This document shows, in pieces, positions 24,432 to 34,012 of a DNA stretch of 64,000 nt (the stretch's first letter is position 1; each line of letters starts with the position of its first letter). Position numbers and translations under genes: made by a program. Below the pieces are notes generated by a model. That model did no database searches. It had not been told where the DNA came from and was given only the letters and a program-made list of their open reading frames with translations. The DNA is from Lachnospiraceae bacterium (GTDB lineage Bacteria; Bacillota; Clostridia; Lachnospirales; Lachnospiraceae). The stretch covers positions 24,524 to 88,523 of the forward strand of contig QXXL01000093.1 in NCBI GenBank assembly GCA_009911505.1, written 5' to 3'.

Positions 24432-24974
24432 CTACACTCCTTTCCTTGCGCAGAGCAGCCGCTCCATCACGTCATCCTGGGGCGTGTTCCCCTGGAACTC
24501 CACCGAGCAGTTCTCCTTCACAATCTGGTATATCTGCATCCAGCAGTAATTTGTCTGTTTCATATAGGACTGGCTCATGGAAACATAAGGGGAGGCGATG
24601 GCGGCACCCGTGGTCGGGTGCTTCGCAAGGAAGCCAGTGGATGACACGATCTCCTCACACTGAATCCACCGGGACACGCTCATGGCGTACTGCTCCACCA
24701 TCTGCACGGTGACAAGCTTCTCACATCCCCTCGCCTTCAGCCATGCATACGTTTCGTTGAAAACCTCCTCCGCCACCAGCTCCCGCCCGCTCTTCTGCGG
24801 GGACTTGAGGAAGTCCTTCACGGGCGGCACATCCACGCCCTCCAGTTCGGCGGGCTCCATCAGCACTTCCGCTGTTTTCCCCTCGCTGATCTTCTCCGTG
24901 AGCGCCTTGGGCTTCCGCCCCGCCCCCGGTCTTGCGCCGCCGCGCCCGCTGCCGTCTTTTGCCACCGTTTCCAC
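24432..24974 (-). CDS. Phage terminase small subunit, P27 family
   Basis: 180 residues. Starts with the P27 hallmark GRGGARPGAGRKPK, followed by a helical core (ETYAWLKARGCEKLVTVQMV, EQYAMSVSRWIQCEEIV) and SPYVSMSQSYMKQ. It recognises phage DNA for packaging. The large subunit gene is not in the window; it would lie beyond prophage A. Confidence 0.88.
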   Translation of the reverse strand: METVAKDGSGRGGARPGAGRKPKALTEKISEGKTAEVLMEPAELEGVDVPPVKDFLKSPQKSGRELVAEEVFNETYAWLKARGCEKLVTVQMVEQYAMSVSRWIQCEEIVSSTGFLAKHPTTGAAIASPYVSMSQSYMKQTNYCWMQIYQIVKENCSVEFQGNTPQDDVMERLLCARKGV

Positions 24975-25122
24975 CCCGTTTCTTTGATTTTCTTTGAAAA
25001 AATGCTGCGGAAATCAAACGCCGCAGCACCTTAAAAGCCTTTATTTCAGGGAAATCTCCGGGCGGGCAATCCCCCGTTTGATTTCCGATTTTTATGCGTG
25101 TGGCCCCACGCCCGTTCCCCGG

Positions 25123-25185
25123 CGGGTCCCTTGTGGAGATTTCACCCGCCCCTCCCGGCTGGCAGAAATCTTCACAAGGGACCCG
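25123..25185. repeat. 21-bp inverted repeat upstream of the small terminase of prophage B
   Basis: Left arm CGGGTCCCTTGTGGAGATTTC-type (25123-25143) and right arm (25165-25185) match as inverted copies with one mismatch, separated by a 21-base C-rich loop. No T-run follows on either strand. It sits between the HNH gene and terminase, the usual place of a cos site, so a packaging or cos role is plausible. Confidence 0.65.
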
Positions 25186-25196
25186 CACACAATGAC

Positions 25197-25556
25197 CTAC
25201 CGCTTGTTCCACCGGTCGCCGCGCTCGGCATGAATCCTCGCATGGCAGGGCTGGCACAGTGACACAAGGTTTCCCTCGTCATGCGTCCCGCCCTCTGCCA
25301 GCGGCAGCCTGTGGTGTACCTCCTCCACCGGCCGCAGCAATCCTTTCTTCTGGCACTCCTCACAGAACGGGTGCTTTGCGGCGTAGCGGTCACGGATTCG
25401 TTTCCACGCCCGTCCATACCTACGGCGTACAGCCGGGTCACGGTCGTACTTCTCGTAGCGGCGGTTCTCCTGTTTCCCATGCTCCTCACAGAACCTCCCG
25501 TCCGTCAGCTTCGGGCATCCGGGGAAGGAACACGGCCTCTTCGGTTTCCTTGGCAT
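25197..25556 (-). CDS. HNH endonuclease of prophage B
   Basis: 119 residues from ATG 25556. CxxC pairs and the HNH core: CEECQKKG, VHHRLPLAEGGTHDEGNLV, then LCQPCHARIHAE. HNH nucleases next to terminase genes are typical of cos phages, where they assist end formation during packaging. N-terminal part has an extra zinc knuckle (CSFPGC, CEEHG). Confidence 0.9.
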   Translation of the reverse strand: MPRKPKRPCSFPGCPKLTDGRFCEEHGKQENRRYEKYDRDPAVRRRYGRAWKRIRDRYAAKHPFCEECQKKGLLRPVEEVHHRLPLAEGGTHDEGNLVSLCQPCHARIHAERGDRWNKR

Positions 25557-25687
25557 CTGCCTCACCTCCCTTGGGCATAAAGAAAGCCCCCGCAGGATTC
25601 TTTTGCTCCCGCGAAGGCCCTCTTGACATTCTATCACCCTATCAGCATACCACGCCCAAACGGATAAATCATCTCACAAAGTGGACA

Positions 25688-26149
25688 TTATGGTTTGCCG
25701 AACAGCAGGGTAGTCAGTTTTGCCAAGGCCCGGTTCTTCCTCCTGTATGCGGATGCCCGCTCAATCCCGAAATAGTCCGCCACATCCTCCGCTGCACTGC
25801 TGCCGTACTCATTGTCCTCGCTGTAGAACGCATCCAGCACATAACGGTCGTCCTCCGAAAGCTCCTCCCATGCCGGGACGAACCACGCCATATATTCCAT
25901 TGCCTGCCGGTACCGCTCCCGCAGGACACTGATCTCATTCATTCCCTCCGCCATCCTGTCCTCTGCGGCATGGGGATTGTGTGCGTGTGGCATCCCGTCA
26001 AACTGCGGGCTGCTGATCCCGCCCATTTTTTCATATGCCGCCTTTATCTCATCATCCGTGTGTTCAATGATGAATTTCATGCTGCCGTAGTCCTTCACCG
26101 CGTCTGCCGCCGCCGACTTCTTATCCAGGTACTTCCATGCGATTCCCAT
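25688..26149 (-). CDS. Phage sigma-like/late regulator protein
   Basis: 153 residues from ATG 26149 (GGAGG 10 bases upstream). The C-terminal 60 residues form a region-4-like helix-turn-helix (LSEDDRYVLDAFYSEDNEYG, then VADYFGIERASAYRRKNRAL). Probably analogous to the regulator at 4015-4620 of prophage A by position and pattern. Confidence 0.65.
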   Translation of the reverse strand: MGIAWKYLDKKSAAADAVKDYGSMKFIIEHTDDEIKAAYEKMGGISSPQFDGMPHAHNPHAAEDRMAEGMNEISVLRERYRQAMEYMAWFVPAWEELSEDDRYVLDAFYSEDNEYGSSAAEDVADYFGIERASAYRRKNRALAKLTTLLFGKP

Positions 26150-26234
26150 AATCTGATACCTCCAAAAGAAAATTTTTACTGTTCCCGGATTGTCACTGGT
26201 TTTCATCATTTGGCTCAGATTGTCGTTGATTGGC

Positions 26235-27599
26235 TTATATTTTCAAATCGGCCTTCACCGCATCGATCAGTGCGGCCTGCGTGGTGTCTTTCTCGGAAAG
26301 GGCTTTCATGATCCGCTCGTCTATGGTGCCTTCCGTGATGATGTGCTGCACCACCACGGTCTCGGATGCCTGCCCCTGCCGCCACAGCCTCGCCACTGTC
26401 TGCTGGTATAATTCCAGCGACCATGTCAGCCCGAACCACACCAGCGTGTTCCCTCCGCCCTGGAGGTTCAGGCCGTGTCCGGCAGATGCCGGGTGGATCA
26501 GCGCCACCGGGATCTCCCCGGCGTTCCATTTCCGGATGCTGCCGTCCGTGTCCAGCCTGGCATACGGGATTTTGAATTTCTGCAGCCGCTCCGAGATCCG
26601 CTCAAGGTCATGCCGGAACCAGTAAGCCACAAGCACCGGCCTGCCGTATGCCGCCTCGATGATGTCCTCCAGTGCGTCCAGTTTCTTTTCATGGATGGCA
26701 GTCACATCCCCGGCATCCGTGTAAATGGCCCCGTCTGCCATCTGCGACAGCTTCCCGGAAAGGGATGCGGCATTGGCGGCTGTGATCTCACCGTCCGGGA
26801 GCTGCAGGACAAGGTCTTTTTTCAGTTCCTCGTATTTCTCCCGCTCCGTTTCGGAAAGGTACACCGTGTACCTGGAATCCACCAGCTCCGGCATCTGCAG
26901 GCGGTCGGTGGATTTCATGGAAATGGTGATATCGGAGATTTTGCCATATATCTGTTTCTCCGCCCCCGGCAGCGGCTTATAGGAAAATACCACCTGCCCG
27001 TTCTGCTTATCCGGCCGGAAATAGGAAGTGCGGTACTGCCCGATGAACCGGCCAAGCCGCTCCCCCATGTCCAGCAGCCGGAACTCCGCCCACAAATCCA
27101 TGAGGCCGTTGCTGGAAGGCGTGCCGGTCAGCCCCACGATGCGCTTCACCTTCGGCCGGACTTTTATCAGCGCCTTGAACCGCTTCGTCTGGTGGTTCTT
27201 GAAGGAGGACAGCTCATCGACCACCACCATGTCAAAATCAAACGGGATGCCACTTTCGGAAATCAGCCACTGTACGTTCTCACGGTTGATGAGGTAGATG
27301 TCTGCCTGCCGCTTTAGTGCCGCCAGCCTCTCTGCCGCCGACCCGACCGCCACGCTGTACTTAAGCCCCTCAAGGTGATCCCACTTTTCAATCTCTGCCG
27401 GCCAACTGAAGGAGGCCACCCGGATAGGCGCCACCACAAGCACCCTTCGGATTTCAAAGCTGTCAAACATCAGGTCGTTGACCGCCGTCAGCGTGATGCT
27501 CGTCTTGCCAAGCCCGCAGGCGAGGAATACCGCCGCTGCCGGGTGTGCCTTGATATACTCCGCTGCGTATCTCTGGTATTCATGTGGCTCGTATCTCAT
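26235..27599 (-). CDS. SNF2-type DNA helicase of prophage B
   Basis: 454 residues from ATG 27599 (GGAGGG upstream). Complete order: Q-like segment EPHEYQRYAAEYI, motif I ACGLGKTSITL at about 30, motif II VVVDELSSFKN, motif III GLTGTPSSNG, and C-terminal TVARLWRQGQ. It shows what the split helicase of prophage A should look like. Overlaps the VRR-NUC gene by 20 bp. Confidence 0.93.
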   Translation of the reverse strand: MRYEPHEYQRYAAEYIKAHPAAAVFLACGLGKTSITLTAVNDLMFDSFEIRRVLVVAPIRVASFSWPAEIEKWDHLEGLKYSVAVGSAAERLAALKRQADIYLINRENVQWLISESGIPFDFDMVVVDELSSFKNHQTKRFKALIKVRPKVKRIVGLTGTPSSNGLMDLWAEFRLLDMGERLGRFIGQYRTSYFRPDKQNGQVVFSYKPLPGAEKQIYGKISDITISMKSTDRLQMPELVDSRYTVYLSETEREKYEELKKDLVLQLPDGEITAANAASLSGKLSQMADGAIYTDAGDVTAIHEKKLDALEDIIEAAYGRPVLVAYWFRHDLERISERLQKFKIPYARLDTDGSIRKWNAGEIPVALIHPASAGHGLNLQGGGNTLVWFGLTWSLELYQQTVARLWRQGQASETVVVQHIITEGTIDERIMKALSEKDTTQAALIDAVKADLKI

Positions 27600-27861
27600 C
27601 AATGATCCCTCCAATCTGCGATTCGTCATCCAGCACATACACCTTGAATCCAAGCCGCCTGAGAAGCCGGTGCCTTGCAAGCTGCAGCGGGCGGGGCTTC
27701 TCCCCCGGAGCCTTTACCTCCACAAAACCGATTTTCCCGCCATGCAGAAGTACGATTCTGTCAGGCACCCCATCAAAACCGGGCGATGTGAACTTTACTG
27801 CCAATCCCCCGGCGGCCCCCACTGCCGCCCTGAATTTCTGCTCTATGGTTTTCTCTCTCAT
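27580..27861 (-). CDS. VRR-NUC nuclease of prophage B
   Basis: 93 residues from ATG 27861 with GGAGG upstream. Core GFDGVPDRIVLL then IGFVEVKAPGEKPRPLQ: the Asp and Glu-x-Lys of the PD-(D/E)XK fold. Works with the following SNF2 helicase, a very common pair in phages. Confidence 0.93.
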   Translation of the reverse strand: MREKTIEQKFRAAVGAAGGLAVKFTSPGFDGVPDRIVLLHGGKIGFVEVKAPGEKPRPLQLARHRLLRRLGFKVYVLDDESQIGGIIDEIRAT

Positions 27862-27900
27862 GCAAATGCCTCCAATCCCTTTATTTTTCAAGCATTCCAG

Positions 27901-28013
27901 CCTTTAGGGTGCAGCTCGGTGCAAGTCGTACCTAAAACTCCTCTATAAGTGATTTTTTGCTGAAAAAACTGCCCTAAAGGGGGTTTATACCAAGACCTGC
28001 ACCGACTTGCACC
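27901..28013. repeat. Inverted repeat cluster downstream of the primase gene of prophage B
   Basis: GGTGCAG (27908-27914) and GGTGCAAG (27918-27925) face CTGCACC (27997-28003) and CTTGCACC (28006-28013). An outer pair CCTTTAGGG (27901-27909) and CCCTAAAGG (27972-27980) interleaves. The AT-rich middle lies between. Resembles an origin or terminator-like protein-binding site; compare the GGTGTAA array of prophage A in a comparable place. Confidence 0.65.
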
Positions 28014-28035
28014 TTCCACCAAAACATGGGCTTTC

Positions 28036-30273
28036 TCAGCCTTCAAAATCTTCCTCCTTTATCCGCAGCCCGTAAACGATAATGCCGGACTTCGCCTTCC
28101 TCCGAAAAAAGCCCGCAGACTCCAGCGCATTATAAAAATCGGCCGTGCTTCTGGTATACTCGCCCGTCCGCATACAGTAGCTGCGGTATTCCTGGTACAG
28201 GACGCCGGACTTCTCCCGGTAGGTCTTGTCGGCCTCGCAGCATTCATTCAAAAAATGCCCAAGCCAGTCGTTATCCTCACGGTATGATTTGATGGCTTCC
28301 TCCACGCAGGCAGGGGAAGGGATATGGAAGTTCCGGCTGATCGCCTTTTGTGCACCCTCAATGATCCACGCCATGACAGCCGGGGCTGCCTCCGAAACGA
28401 GGAAATCGGCATAATTCTTCACATCCCCCGCGCCCTCTATCCTGGCATGGAAGGGGATCACGATCAGACGCCGCCACGTCCCAGGATCATTCGCGCCTAC
28501 CCTCGGCAGGTGGTTGGTGTAAAGCACGAGGGTATGGCTCGGCGTAAAGCTGAACGGGTCCTTATACTTTTTCTCCGCAAAAATCTCATCCGTGGAACAC
28601 ATCTGCTTCACCACGGAGGTGTTCAGGCGCATCCCTTCCTCCAGCTCGGCGGCTATGATGAGACGCTTGCCCTTCGCCTCTGCAAGCTCCGGCTTTACAT
28701 TCCTCTTGCACCCCACCGTGAGGGTATCGGCGGACATATTCCCGCTGTAGGTGCCAAGCACACGGGCTATCGTGTTCCAAAAGGTGGACTTTCCGTTCCT
28801 TCCCTCCCCGTAGGCAATGACCAGCGATTCCATGTAGACGCGCCCCACCGCCGCCATGCCCACGATCTGCTGCACATAATCAATCAGTTCCTGGTCTTTG
28901 CAGAAAATAGTGTCCAGGGAATCCAGCCACAGACTCTCCCCTTTATCGCCGGGAGCTGCCGCCGTTATCTTCGTGATATAATCCTCCGGGCTGTGGTCAC
29001 GTTTCCCCTCCAGCCCGTCCGGAAGGTAATAGGTGCCGTCCGGCGTATTCAGAAGGAAGCCGTCTTTATCCAGGTCGGACACGCTGATCTCCAGCATCGG
29101 CTTCGCCGCCTGCAGTGCAGAAACCACATACTTCATGTCCCGCCGCTTCATCACGAACGCCTTATATGCCTGGGCGGACAGATACGCAAGATAAGCGTCC
29201 ATCTGCCCGCTGCTGATTTTCTTCTCCAGCGATTTTCCGCCGGAGGTGATGGCATCCTCTGAAATGCCCGTATCCATAAGAGCCTGACGTGTGCGGTCGA
29301 TCTCATCCTTTGCGTCCGTAAGCTGAAGGTCGAGGAATTCCTCCGCCGCGCCTACCGCCTGCTGCTTCGACTCCACCCAATACTGCCCGCAGAAACGCAG
29401 ATAGTCCGTGGCCGCCGTGTACCGAAGCTCCACCCCATACTCCCTGGTCAGCACCTTCGCCTGCCCGATGTCCGAATAATCCCCCGGTTTCAGTGATTCC
29501 CGGCCGAACTCGTCATTGTACGCATCCGGGGCGACATAGCCCTCCTGCCCCTGCACCTTTTCCGCAAAACGGCAGGCGCTCTGCCAGATCATGGCAAGCT
29601 CCGCTTCTTCCAGCGGCGGATTGCACTTTGCCGCCTCCTCCATGAAAATTTCATGCGCCTTTTCCGTTGCCCCGTACCGTTTCACCACGCGCCCCGCAAA
29701 ATGGGACATGGTGGCGTTCCTCTGCCCCTGCGGTATCTCCCTACCGCCCTGCAGTCTTACGATGCAGTCAATGGTGATCTCTCCCTCATGCCAGATGATC
29801 TCCCCTGTTGCATTCCCGAAAATGAACCGCGCCGCGTCCAGGGCATTTCCGTCAAAAAACGGGAACTTCTGCTGTATGGCTTTCTTCAAAGCGGCATAAG
29901 CCTCCGCATCTGTGACCAGGTCATGCGGGAAATACATATGGAACCTCGGCCTTGCGGACCTCCCGCCCTTCGGCTTCATGTTGCTCCGGCTTGGGAGTAT
30001 GGCATAGCTGACCTCCGGCAGCTTCTCCGCCATGTCCTCCGGGTACACCCAGTCTTTTGGATCGTCGCTGTGGCTGTTGTCGCAGTCCGTCACGCTGCAG
30101 TCCGCCTCCTCGAAATTGTCCACACTGCGGTAGCTGCCCTTAAATTTCCCGCACACATGGTCGAACGCCGTGGCTGCCAGGCAGTCCTCCTCATTGTCGA
30201 CCACACACTTGACGGGATAGCTGCAGTTCTTCGCATTCCCCCTGCTGTTTGACCTGTACAATGTCATCTTCAT
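28036..30273 (-). CDS. Phage primase-helicase: AEP-like primase plus D5/SF3 helicase
   Basis: 745 residues, start ATG 30273 with GGAGG. The N-terminal 200 residues carry prim-pol-type features (DCDNSHSDDPKDW, RPRFHMYFPHD). A PriCT-like linker follows and then a D5_N domain. The SF3 helicase has Walker A GEGRNGKSTFWN at about residue 484, Walker B LIIAAELEE and sensor LVLYTNHLP. The start overlaps the upstream stop by 4 bp. Likely the replication initiator for prophage B. Confidence 0.92.
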   Translation of the reverse strand: MKMTLYRSNSRGNAKNCSYPVKCVVDNEEDCLAATAFDHVCGKFKGSYRSVDNFEEADCSVTDCDNSHSDDPKDWVYPEDMAEKLPEVSYAILPSRSNMKPKGGRSARPRFHMYFPHDLVTDAEAYAALKKAIQQKFPFFDGNALDAARFIFGNATGEIIWHEGEITIDCIVRLQGGREIPQGQRNATMSHFAGRVVKRYGATEKAHEIFMEEAAKCNPPLEEAELAMIWQSACRFAEKVQGQEGYVAPDAYNDEFGRESLKPGDYSDIGQAKVLTREYGVELRYTAATDYLRFCGQYWVESKQQAVGAAEEFLDLQLTDAKDEIDRTRQALMDTGISEDAITSGGKSLEKKISSGQMDAYLAYLSAQAYKAFVMKRRDMKYVVSALQAAKPMLEISVSDLDKDGFLLNTPDGTYYLPDGLEGKRDHSPEDYITKITAAAPGDKGESLWLDSLDTIFCKDQELIDYVQQIVGMAAVGRVYMESLVIAYGEGRNGKSTFWNTIARVLGTYSGNMSADTLTVGCKRNVKPELAEAKGKRLIIAAELEEGMRLNTSVVKQMCSTDEIFAEKKYKDPFSFTPSHTLVLYTNHLPRVGANDPGTWRRLIVIPFHARIEGAGDVKNYADFLVSEAAPAVMAWIIEGAQKAISRNFHIPSPACVEEAIKSYREDNDWLGHFLNECCEADKTYREKSGVLYQEYRSYCMRTGEYTRSTADFYNALESAGFFRRKAKSGIIVYGLRIKEEDFEG

Positions 30274-31145
30274 GATTCCGCCTCCTTTTCCCCTGCAAGC
30301 TGGTATTCCTTCGGGCTGTATGCCGCCGGGTTACCCCTCTCCCGGCCTTTCCTGTACGGGCGCACCCATACCTTTTTCCCAGATTTACAGTTCCTCCAGT
30401 GTCCGATGACTCCCCAGCACGGGCAGGACATTTTCCGCTGTTGCTCTGCGTACCTGGCAAATTCCTCCGCATTGGTCCGCATCACCCGGACGGCCTTCAC
30501 CACCCTCTTTTTCTTCCGCTGCCCTTTCGGGCTGTATGCCGGGCGGCTTACTTTCCGGGATGAGGCCTCGCTGAACACCACGGGGCGTTCATACAGTGCC
30601 TTCTGTATCAGCATATAGCCAAACTTAATATAGCGGAACAGGTCAATGAGGTATCTGTCCTCCATGATCCGCCAGTCTCTTGCCCAGACCGGGCGCTGGT
30701 ATGTGCAGGTCATGTATTTCCCGTCCTCACCATCAAATCTGCAGGAGCCCATATTGACCACGACATCCGCAGTGCTGCCCTTCCCGAAAAAGAAATAGGC
30801 ATCAAGGAGCGGCCTGTCTGTCCGGGAAAGCTCCCCATCCCGGACCGGCCCCGTCTCCGGCACCAGCGTTTCCTTGAACAGCACCGTGTTTTCCCCTCGC
30901 CCGGAGGAATCCTTCAGCCTCAGCACAAACTCCTTCAGTGACGGCTCCAGCATCAGATCTGATCCGCTGTATTCCATCGTTTCGATCTGCGGGAGGAGCG
31001 CGTTCAGCTCCTCATCCGTCATCTCGACTGTGTCATAGATGCTCCGGTCCACAGGGGCTCCCCACCGCCTAAACCAGCTTTCCATCCCCGGCTCCAATGC
31101 ACAGAACATCCCGCCTTTGCTCACAAGATATTTATCCAACTGCAT
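30270..31145 (-). CDS. Phage protein of unknown function upstream of the primase
   Basis: 291 residues. The C-terminal part CPCWGVIGHWRNCKSGKKVW then VRPYRKGRERGN is a recurring signature in Clostridia phage proteins beside primases, but no function is assigned as far as I know. Basic middle (SPKGQRKKKRVVKAVRVM). Coupled to the primase (ATGA). Confidence 0.6.
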   Translation of the reverse strand: MQLDKYLVSKGGMFCALEPGMESWFRRWGAPVDRSIYDTVEMTDEELNALLPQIETMEYSGSDLMLEPSLKEFVLRLKDSSGRGENTVLFKETLVPETGPVRDGELSRTDRPLLDAYFFFGKGSTADVVVNMGSCRFDGEDGKYMTCTYQRPVWARDWRIMEDRYLIDLFRYIKFGYMLIQKALYERPVVFSEASSRKVSRPAYSPKGQRKKKRVVKAVRVMRTNAEEFARYAEQQRKMSCPCWGVIGHWRNCKSGKKVWVRPYRKGRERGNPAAYSPKEYQLAGEKEAES

Positions 31146-31571
31146 TTAAACAACCTCCTCACAATTTTCTGTAAAGTAGCGGATCACCATATCCCGCTTT
31201 TCCGCCTTCTCGATCTCTGCCGCCATCCCCGTGGATATGGTGCCGCCGAACACCCATAGCTGCTCGCATCTGCCGAGCAGCACCATCCCCATGAACATTC
31301 CGATTGCCCGCTCCGCAGGCTTGGTGTCATCCAGAAACTGCGGAAAGAGCAGGTGCGGCGCAAGCGGTATCGCGCCGTTCCTCACCGCGAACCTGCTGTA
31401 CCGCCTCGCCTTCTGCGTGTTCCCCTCCGTATCCCCGGCAAACGGGGAGCATATATAGACAAGCGGCCGGTATGCCCTCTTCGCCGCCCTTTCTTCCTTC
31501 CTGATCCCCGATAACGCCGCATGGCTCGTCGGGTCGCTGTATCCCTCGCTGTTATATCTGCTGATTCCCAT
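31146..31571 (-). CDS. DUF4406/DUF7768-like protein
   Basis: 141 residues from ATG 31571 (GGAGG upstream). Core: VYICSPFAGDTEGN, ARRYSRFAVRNGAIPLAPHL, CEQLWVFGGTISTGM and AAEIEKAEKR. This is the nucleoside deoxyribosyltransferase-like pattern of small phage proteins, with the Glu of EIE in the expected catalytic place. A distant longer relative is at 12108-12797. Substrate unknown. Confidence 0.75.
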   Translation of the reverse strand: MGISRYNSEGYSDPTSHAALSGIRKEERAAKRAYRPLVYICSPFAGDTEGNTQKARRYSRFAVRNGAIPLAPHLLFPQFLDDTKPAERAIGMFMGMVLLGRCEQLWVFGGTISTGMAAEIEKAEKRDMVIRYFTENCEEVV

Positions 31572-31743
31572 CAACCATACCTCCATTCTGCCTGCGCTGC
31601 TTATCCCGGACCGTGTCCGCAGGCTTGTAAAACGGGCAGTCCCTCCCGCCAAAGTCATTGTCTTTTAAGCAGGTGCAGACGCCGCCCCTGTTTGCAAAAC
31701 AGTCGCCGTGTGTCCTGCACCCCTGCATTGCCGCCCTGCTCAT
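31552..31743 (-). CDS. Small Cys-rich phage protein
   Basis: 63 residues with five or six Cys (GCRTHGDCFANRGGVCTCL, then DCPFYKP), probably zinc-binding. Overlaps both neighbours by a few bases, as expected for a real gene in this operon. Function unknown. Confidence 0.65.
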   Translation of the reverse strand: MSRAAMQGCRTHGDCFANRGGVCTCLKDNDFGGRDCPFYKPADTVRDKQRRQNGGMVDGNQQI

Positions 31744-32072
31744 CCCTCTCTGCCTCCTGAAATCAACCTGATATTATTTTCCATCCGTTTGCGGAGGACT
31801 TCGGTTTTGTTGAACTGTGCCCTCCAGTGCCTCCGCTCCGGGGAATCCACAGGAAGCCCCTCCGCTTTTTTCGTGTACATCTCGCAAAGGACCTTATACC
31901 CGTCCGCCAGCTCCCGCAGTTCCGAAAGCAGCGCCGCCCTTGCCTCATCCGTGCAGTAGGAATTGATGAGCCTTGCGGCTTTCCTCATCGCCGGCATCTT
32001 GCAGGGGAAGAACGCCTCCACAATAAGCTCCATGTATCCCATCCCGTATTCAATCCGCAGCCGTTCCATCAT
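31740..32072 (-). CDS. Phage protein of unknown function
   Basis: 110 residues from ATG 32072. Helical, basic; EARAALLSELRELADGYK in the middle. Overlaps the end of the DNA polymerase slightly by frame but not by start. No recognised domain. Confidence 0.55.
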   Translation of the reverse strand: MMERLRIEYGMGYMELIVEAFFPCKMPAMRKAARLINSYCTDEARAALLSELRELADGYKVLCEMYTKKAEGLPVDSPERRHWRAQFNKTEVLRKRMENNIRLISGGREG

Positions 32073-32083
32073 GCACCACCTGC

Positions 32084-34012
32084 CTAATCTTTCTGGTAAA
32101 ACGAACATTCGTAACCGTCTGCCCGGAGCAGTAAGCCTTTCGCCCAGGGCGGCGTCCTGCCCATCTGTTCGCAGACTGCGGAAAGGGACATCCTCTTATC
32201 CGCTTCGATAATAATTTCATCATGCACATGGGCGACAATGGAGCAGTTCCGGAGCGTCCGCATGGCATAGCATAAAATATCCCGGCTTACCGCCTGCACG
32301 ATGTTCTCCACAAACTTGGGACCGTAGCTTTCCAGCCGCTCCCATTTCTTTGTGCCGCCCACACCCATGTAGGTGACGGACTCCCCGCCAAACTGGTTCT
32401 CCCCAATCCTCGGCTTCACATAAGCAAGCCTCCGCCCGGAAAATAAAGTGATGAACAGCATCCCGCTCTGGTAGTCAAAGCGGATGCCGTGTGTTTCCGT
32501 TGGAATCCTCTTTTTTACGCATTCCTTCACGGCACGGTCTACCGCCCACCAGAATTCCGTGATATTGGGGTTGGAATCCCGCCACGCAGAAACAAGCGGC
32601 TGCAGCTCTTCCTCCGCAAGCCCCATCTCCAAAGCGCCCATGGATTTCAATGCCCCGACTGATCCGCCATAGCCAAGGGCCAGTTCTGCTATTTTACCTT
32701 TCTGCCGCAGATGCCCGTTCACGCCATGCTTTTCCACTTTGCAGTGGAACATCTGGCTTGCCGAGGCGCAGTAAATATCCCCGCCGCCCTCGAATACCTT
32801 CAGCCGCCACCGCTCCCCGGCAATCCAGGCAATCACCCTCGCCTCGATTGCAGAAAAGTCCGCCACGATGAACTTCCTGCCATCCTGCGGAACGAAGGCC
32901 GTGCGGATAAGCTGCGAGAGCGTATCCGGAATATCCTCATAAAGCATGGCAATGGCATCAAAATCCCCGGCTTTTACCAGTTCCCGTGCCTGCGCCAAGT
33001 CTGAGATATGGTTCTGGGGCAGATTCTGCAACTGTATAATGCGCCCGGAGAACCGGCCGGTCCTATTGGCGCCATAGAAGGCGAACATCCCGTGCGCCCG
33101 GCTGTCCGCACACACCGCATTCTCCATTGCCTGGTATTTCTTCACGGAGGACTTGGCAAGCTGCTGCCGCAGGGCAAGCGCCTCCCCCAAAGGCTCCGGC
33201 GCAGTCTTTAGCAGTTCCGCCACCGCCTTTTTATCAAGGGAATCCGTCTCTATCCCGTTCTCCGAAAGCCACCGCTTCATCTGCTGCACGGAATTCGGGT
33301 TCTCCAGCTCCGTCAGTTCCTGCATGGCTGCTGACAGCTCCGCCTTGGATCGCCCATCCATGGCGATTGCATTTTTTACCATCTCCATGTCCACGCCGAT
33401 GCCCCGGTCGTTGATCTCCTGATCCTGCCTGTATTCCTCCCAAACAAAATCCGGCACGGGAAATTTTGCAAGCCTCTGCTGTATCTGCATCTCCGCCTCC
33501 ACGTCTCGGAGGTTATATGCCTTGAACCGCTCCCATTTCTCCCTGTCATGCTCCGGCAGGTTCCGTGTCCTGCCGCCGTTCGCCTTGGTCGGCTTACACG
33601 GGATGCAGAAATAACGGATCAGTTCTTTCCCTTCGGACAGCTTCTGTTTTTCCAGCCCAAGCACCGCGCCTACATCCTCCAATGACCGTGGCAGTCCCAG
33701 GTAAGCCGCCCACACCATCGTGCAGCGCCAGCTCCCAGGCTCGAACCATGTGCCGAAATAATTTGACAGGCAGACGCGCTCGAAATTGTTGTTATAGCTC
33801 CACTTGATGACAGAATCATCGGAAAGCGCCTCCACGATATCTGCAGGGATTTCCTCACCGCAGGCAAGGTCAACCACCTTTACATCCCCGCCGTCCACGC
33901 TGTATCCGAATAAGAGGATGTCAAAATCCGGGGAGGAGGCATACCGGTAAACGCCGCATTTGGATAAATCCACATCCGAAAATGACTCTATGTCAATGGC
34001 TAATTCCTTCAT
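32084..34012 (-). CDS. Family A DNA polymerase of prophage B
   Basis: 642 residues. N-terminal DEDD-type 3'-5' exonuclease (AIDIESFSDVDL, YNNNFERVCL, YNLRDVEAEM). Polymerase motifs: A DFSAIEARVIAWIAG, B RQKGKIAELALGYGG and C VAHVHDEIIIEAD. Compact phage type without a 5' nuclease. Replicates phage DNA with the AEP/SF3 protein. Confidence 0.95.
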   Translation of the reverse strand: MKELAIDIESFSDVDLSKCGVYRYASSPDFDILLFGYSVDGGDVKVVDLACGEEIPADIVEALSDDSVIKWSYNNNFERVCLSNYFGTWFEPGSWRCTMVWAAYLGLPRSLEDVGAVLGLEKQKLSEGKELIRYFCIPCKPTKANGGRTRNLPEHDREKWERFKAYNLRDVEAEMQIQQRLAKFPVPDFVWEEYRQDQEINDRGIGVDMEMVKNAIAMDGRSKAELSAAMQELTELENPNSVQQMKRWLSENGIETDSLDKKAVAELLKTAPEPLGEALALRQQLAKSSVKKYQAMENAVCADSRAHGMFAFYGANRTGRFSGRIIQLQNLPQNHISDLAQARELVKAGDFDAIAMLYEDIPDTLSQLIRTAFVPQDGRKFIVADFSAIEARVIAWIAGERWRLKVFEGGGDIYCASASQMFHCKVEKHGVNGHLRQKGKIAELALGYGGSVGALKSMGALEMGLAEEELQPLVSAWRDSNPNITEFWWAVDRAVKECVKKRIPTETHGIRFDYQSGMLFITLFSGRRLAYVKPRIGENQFGGESVTYMGVGGTKKWERLESYGPKFVENIVQAVSRDILCYAMRTLRNCSIVAHVHDEIIIEADKRMSLSAVCEQMGRTPPWAKGLLLRADGYECSFYQKD

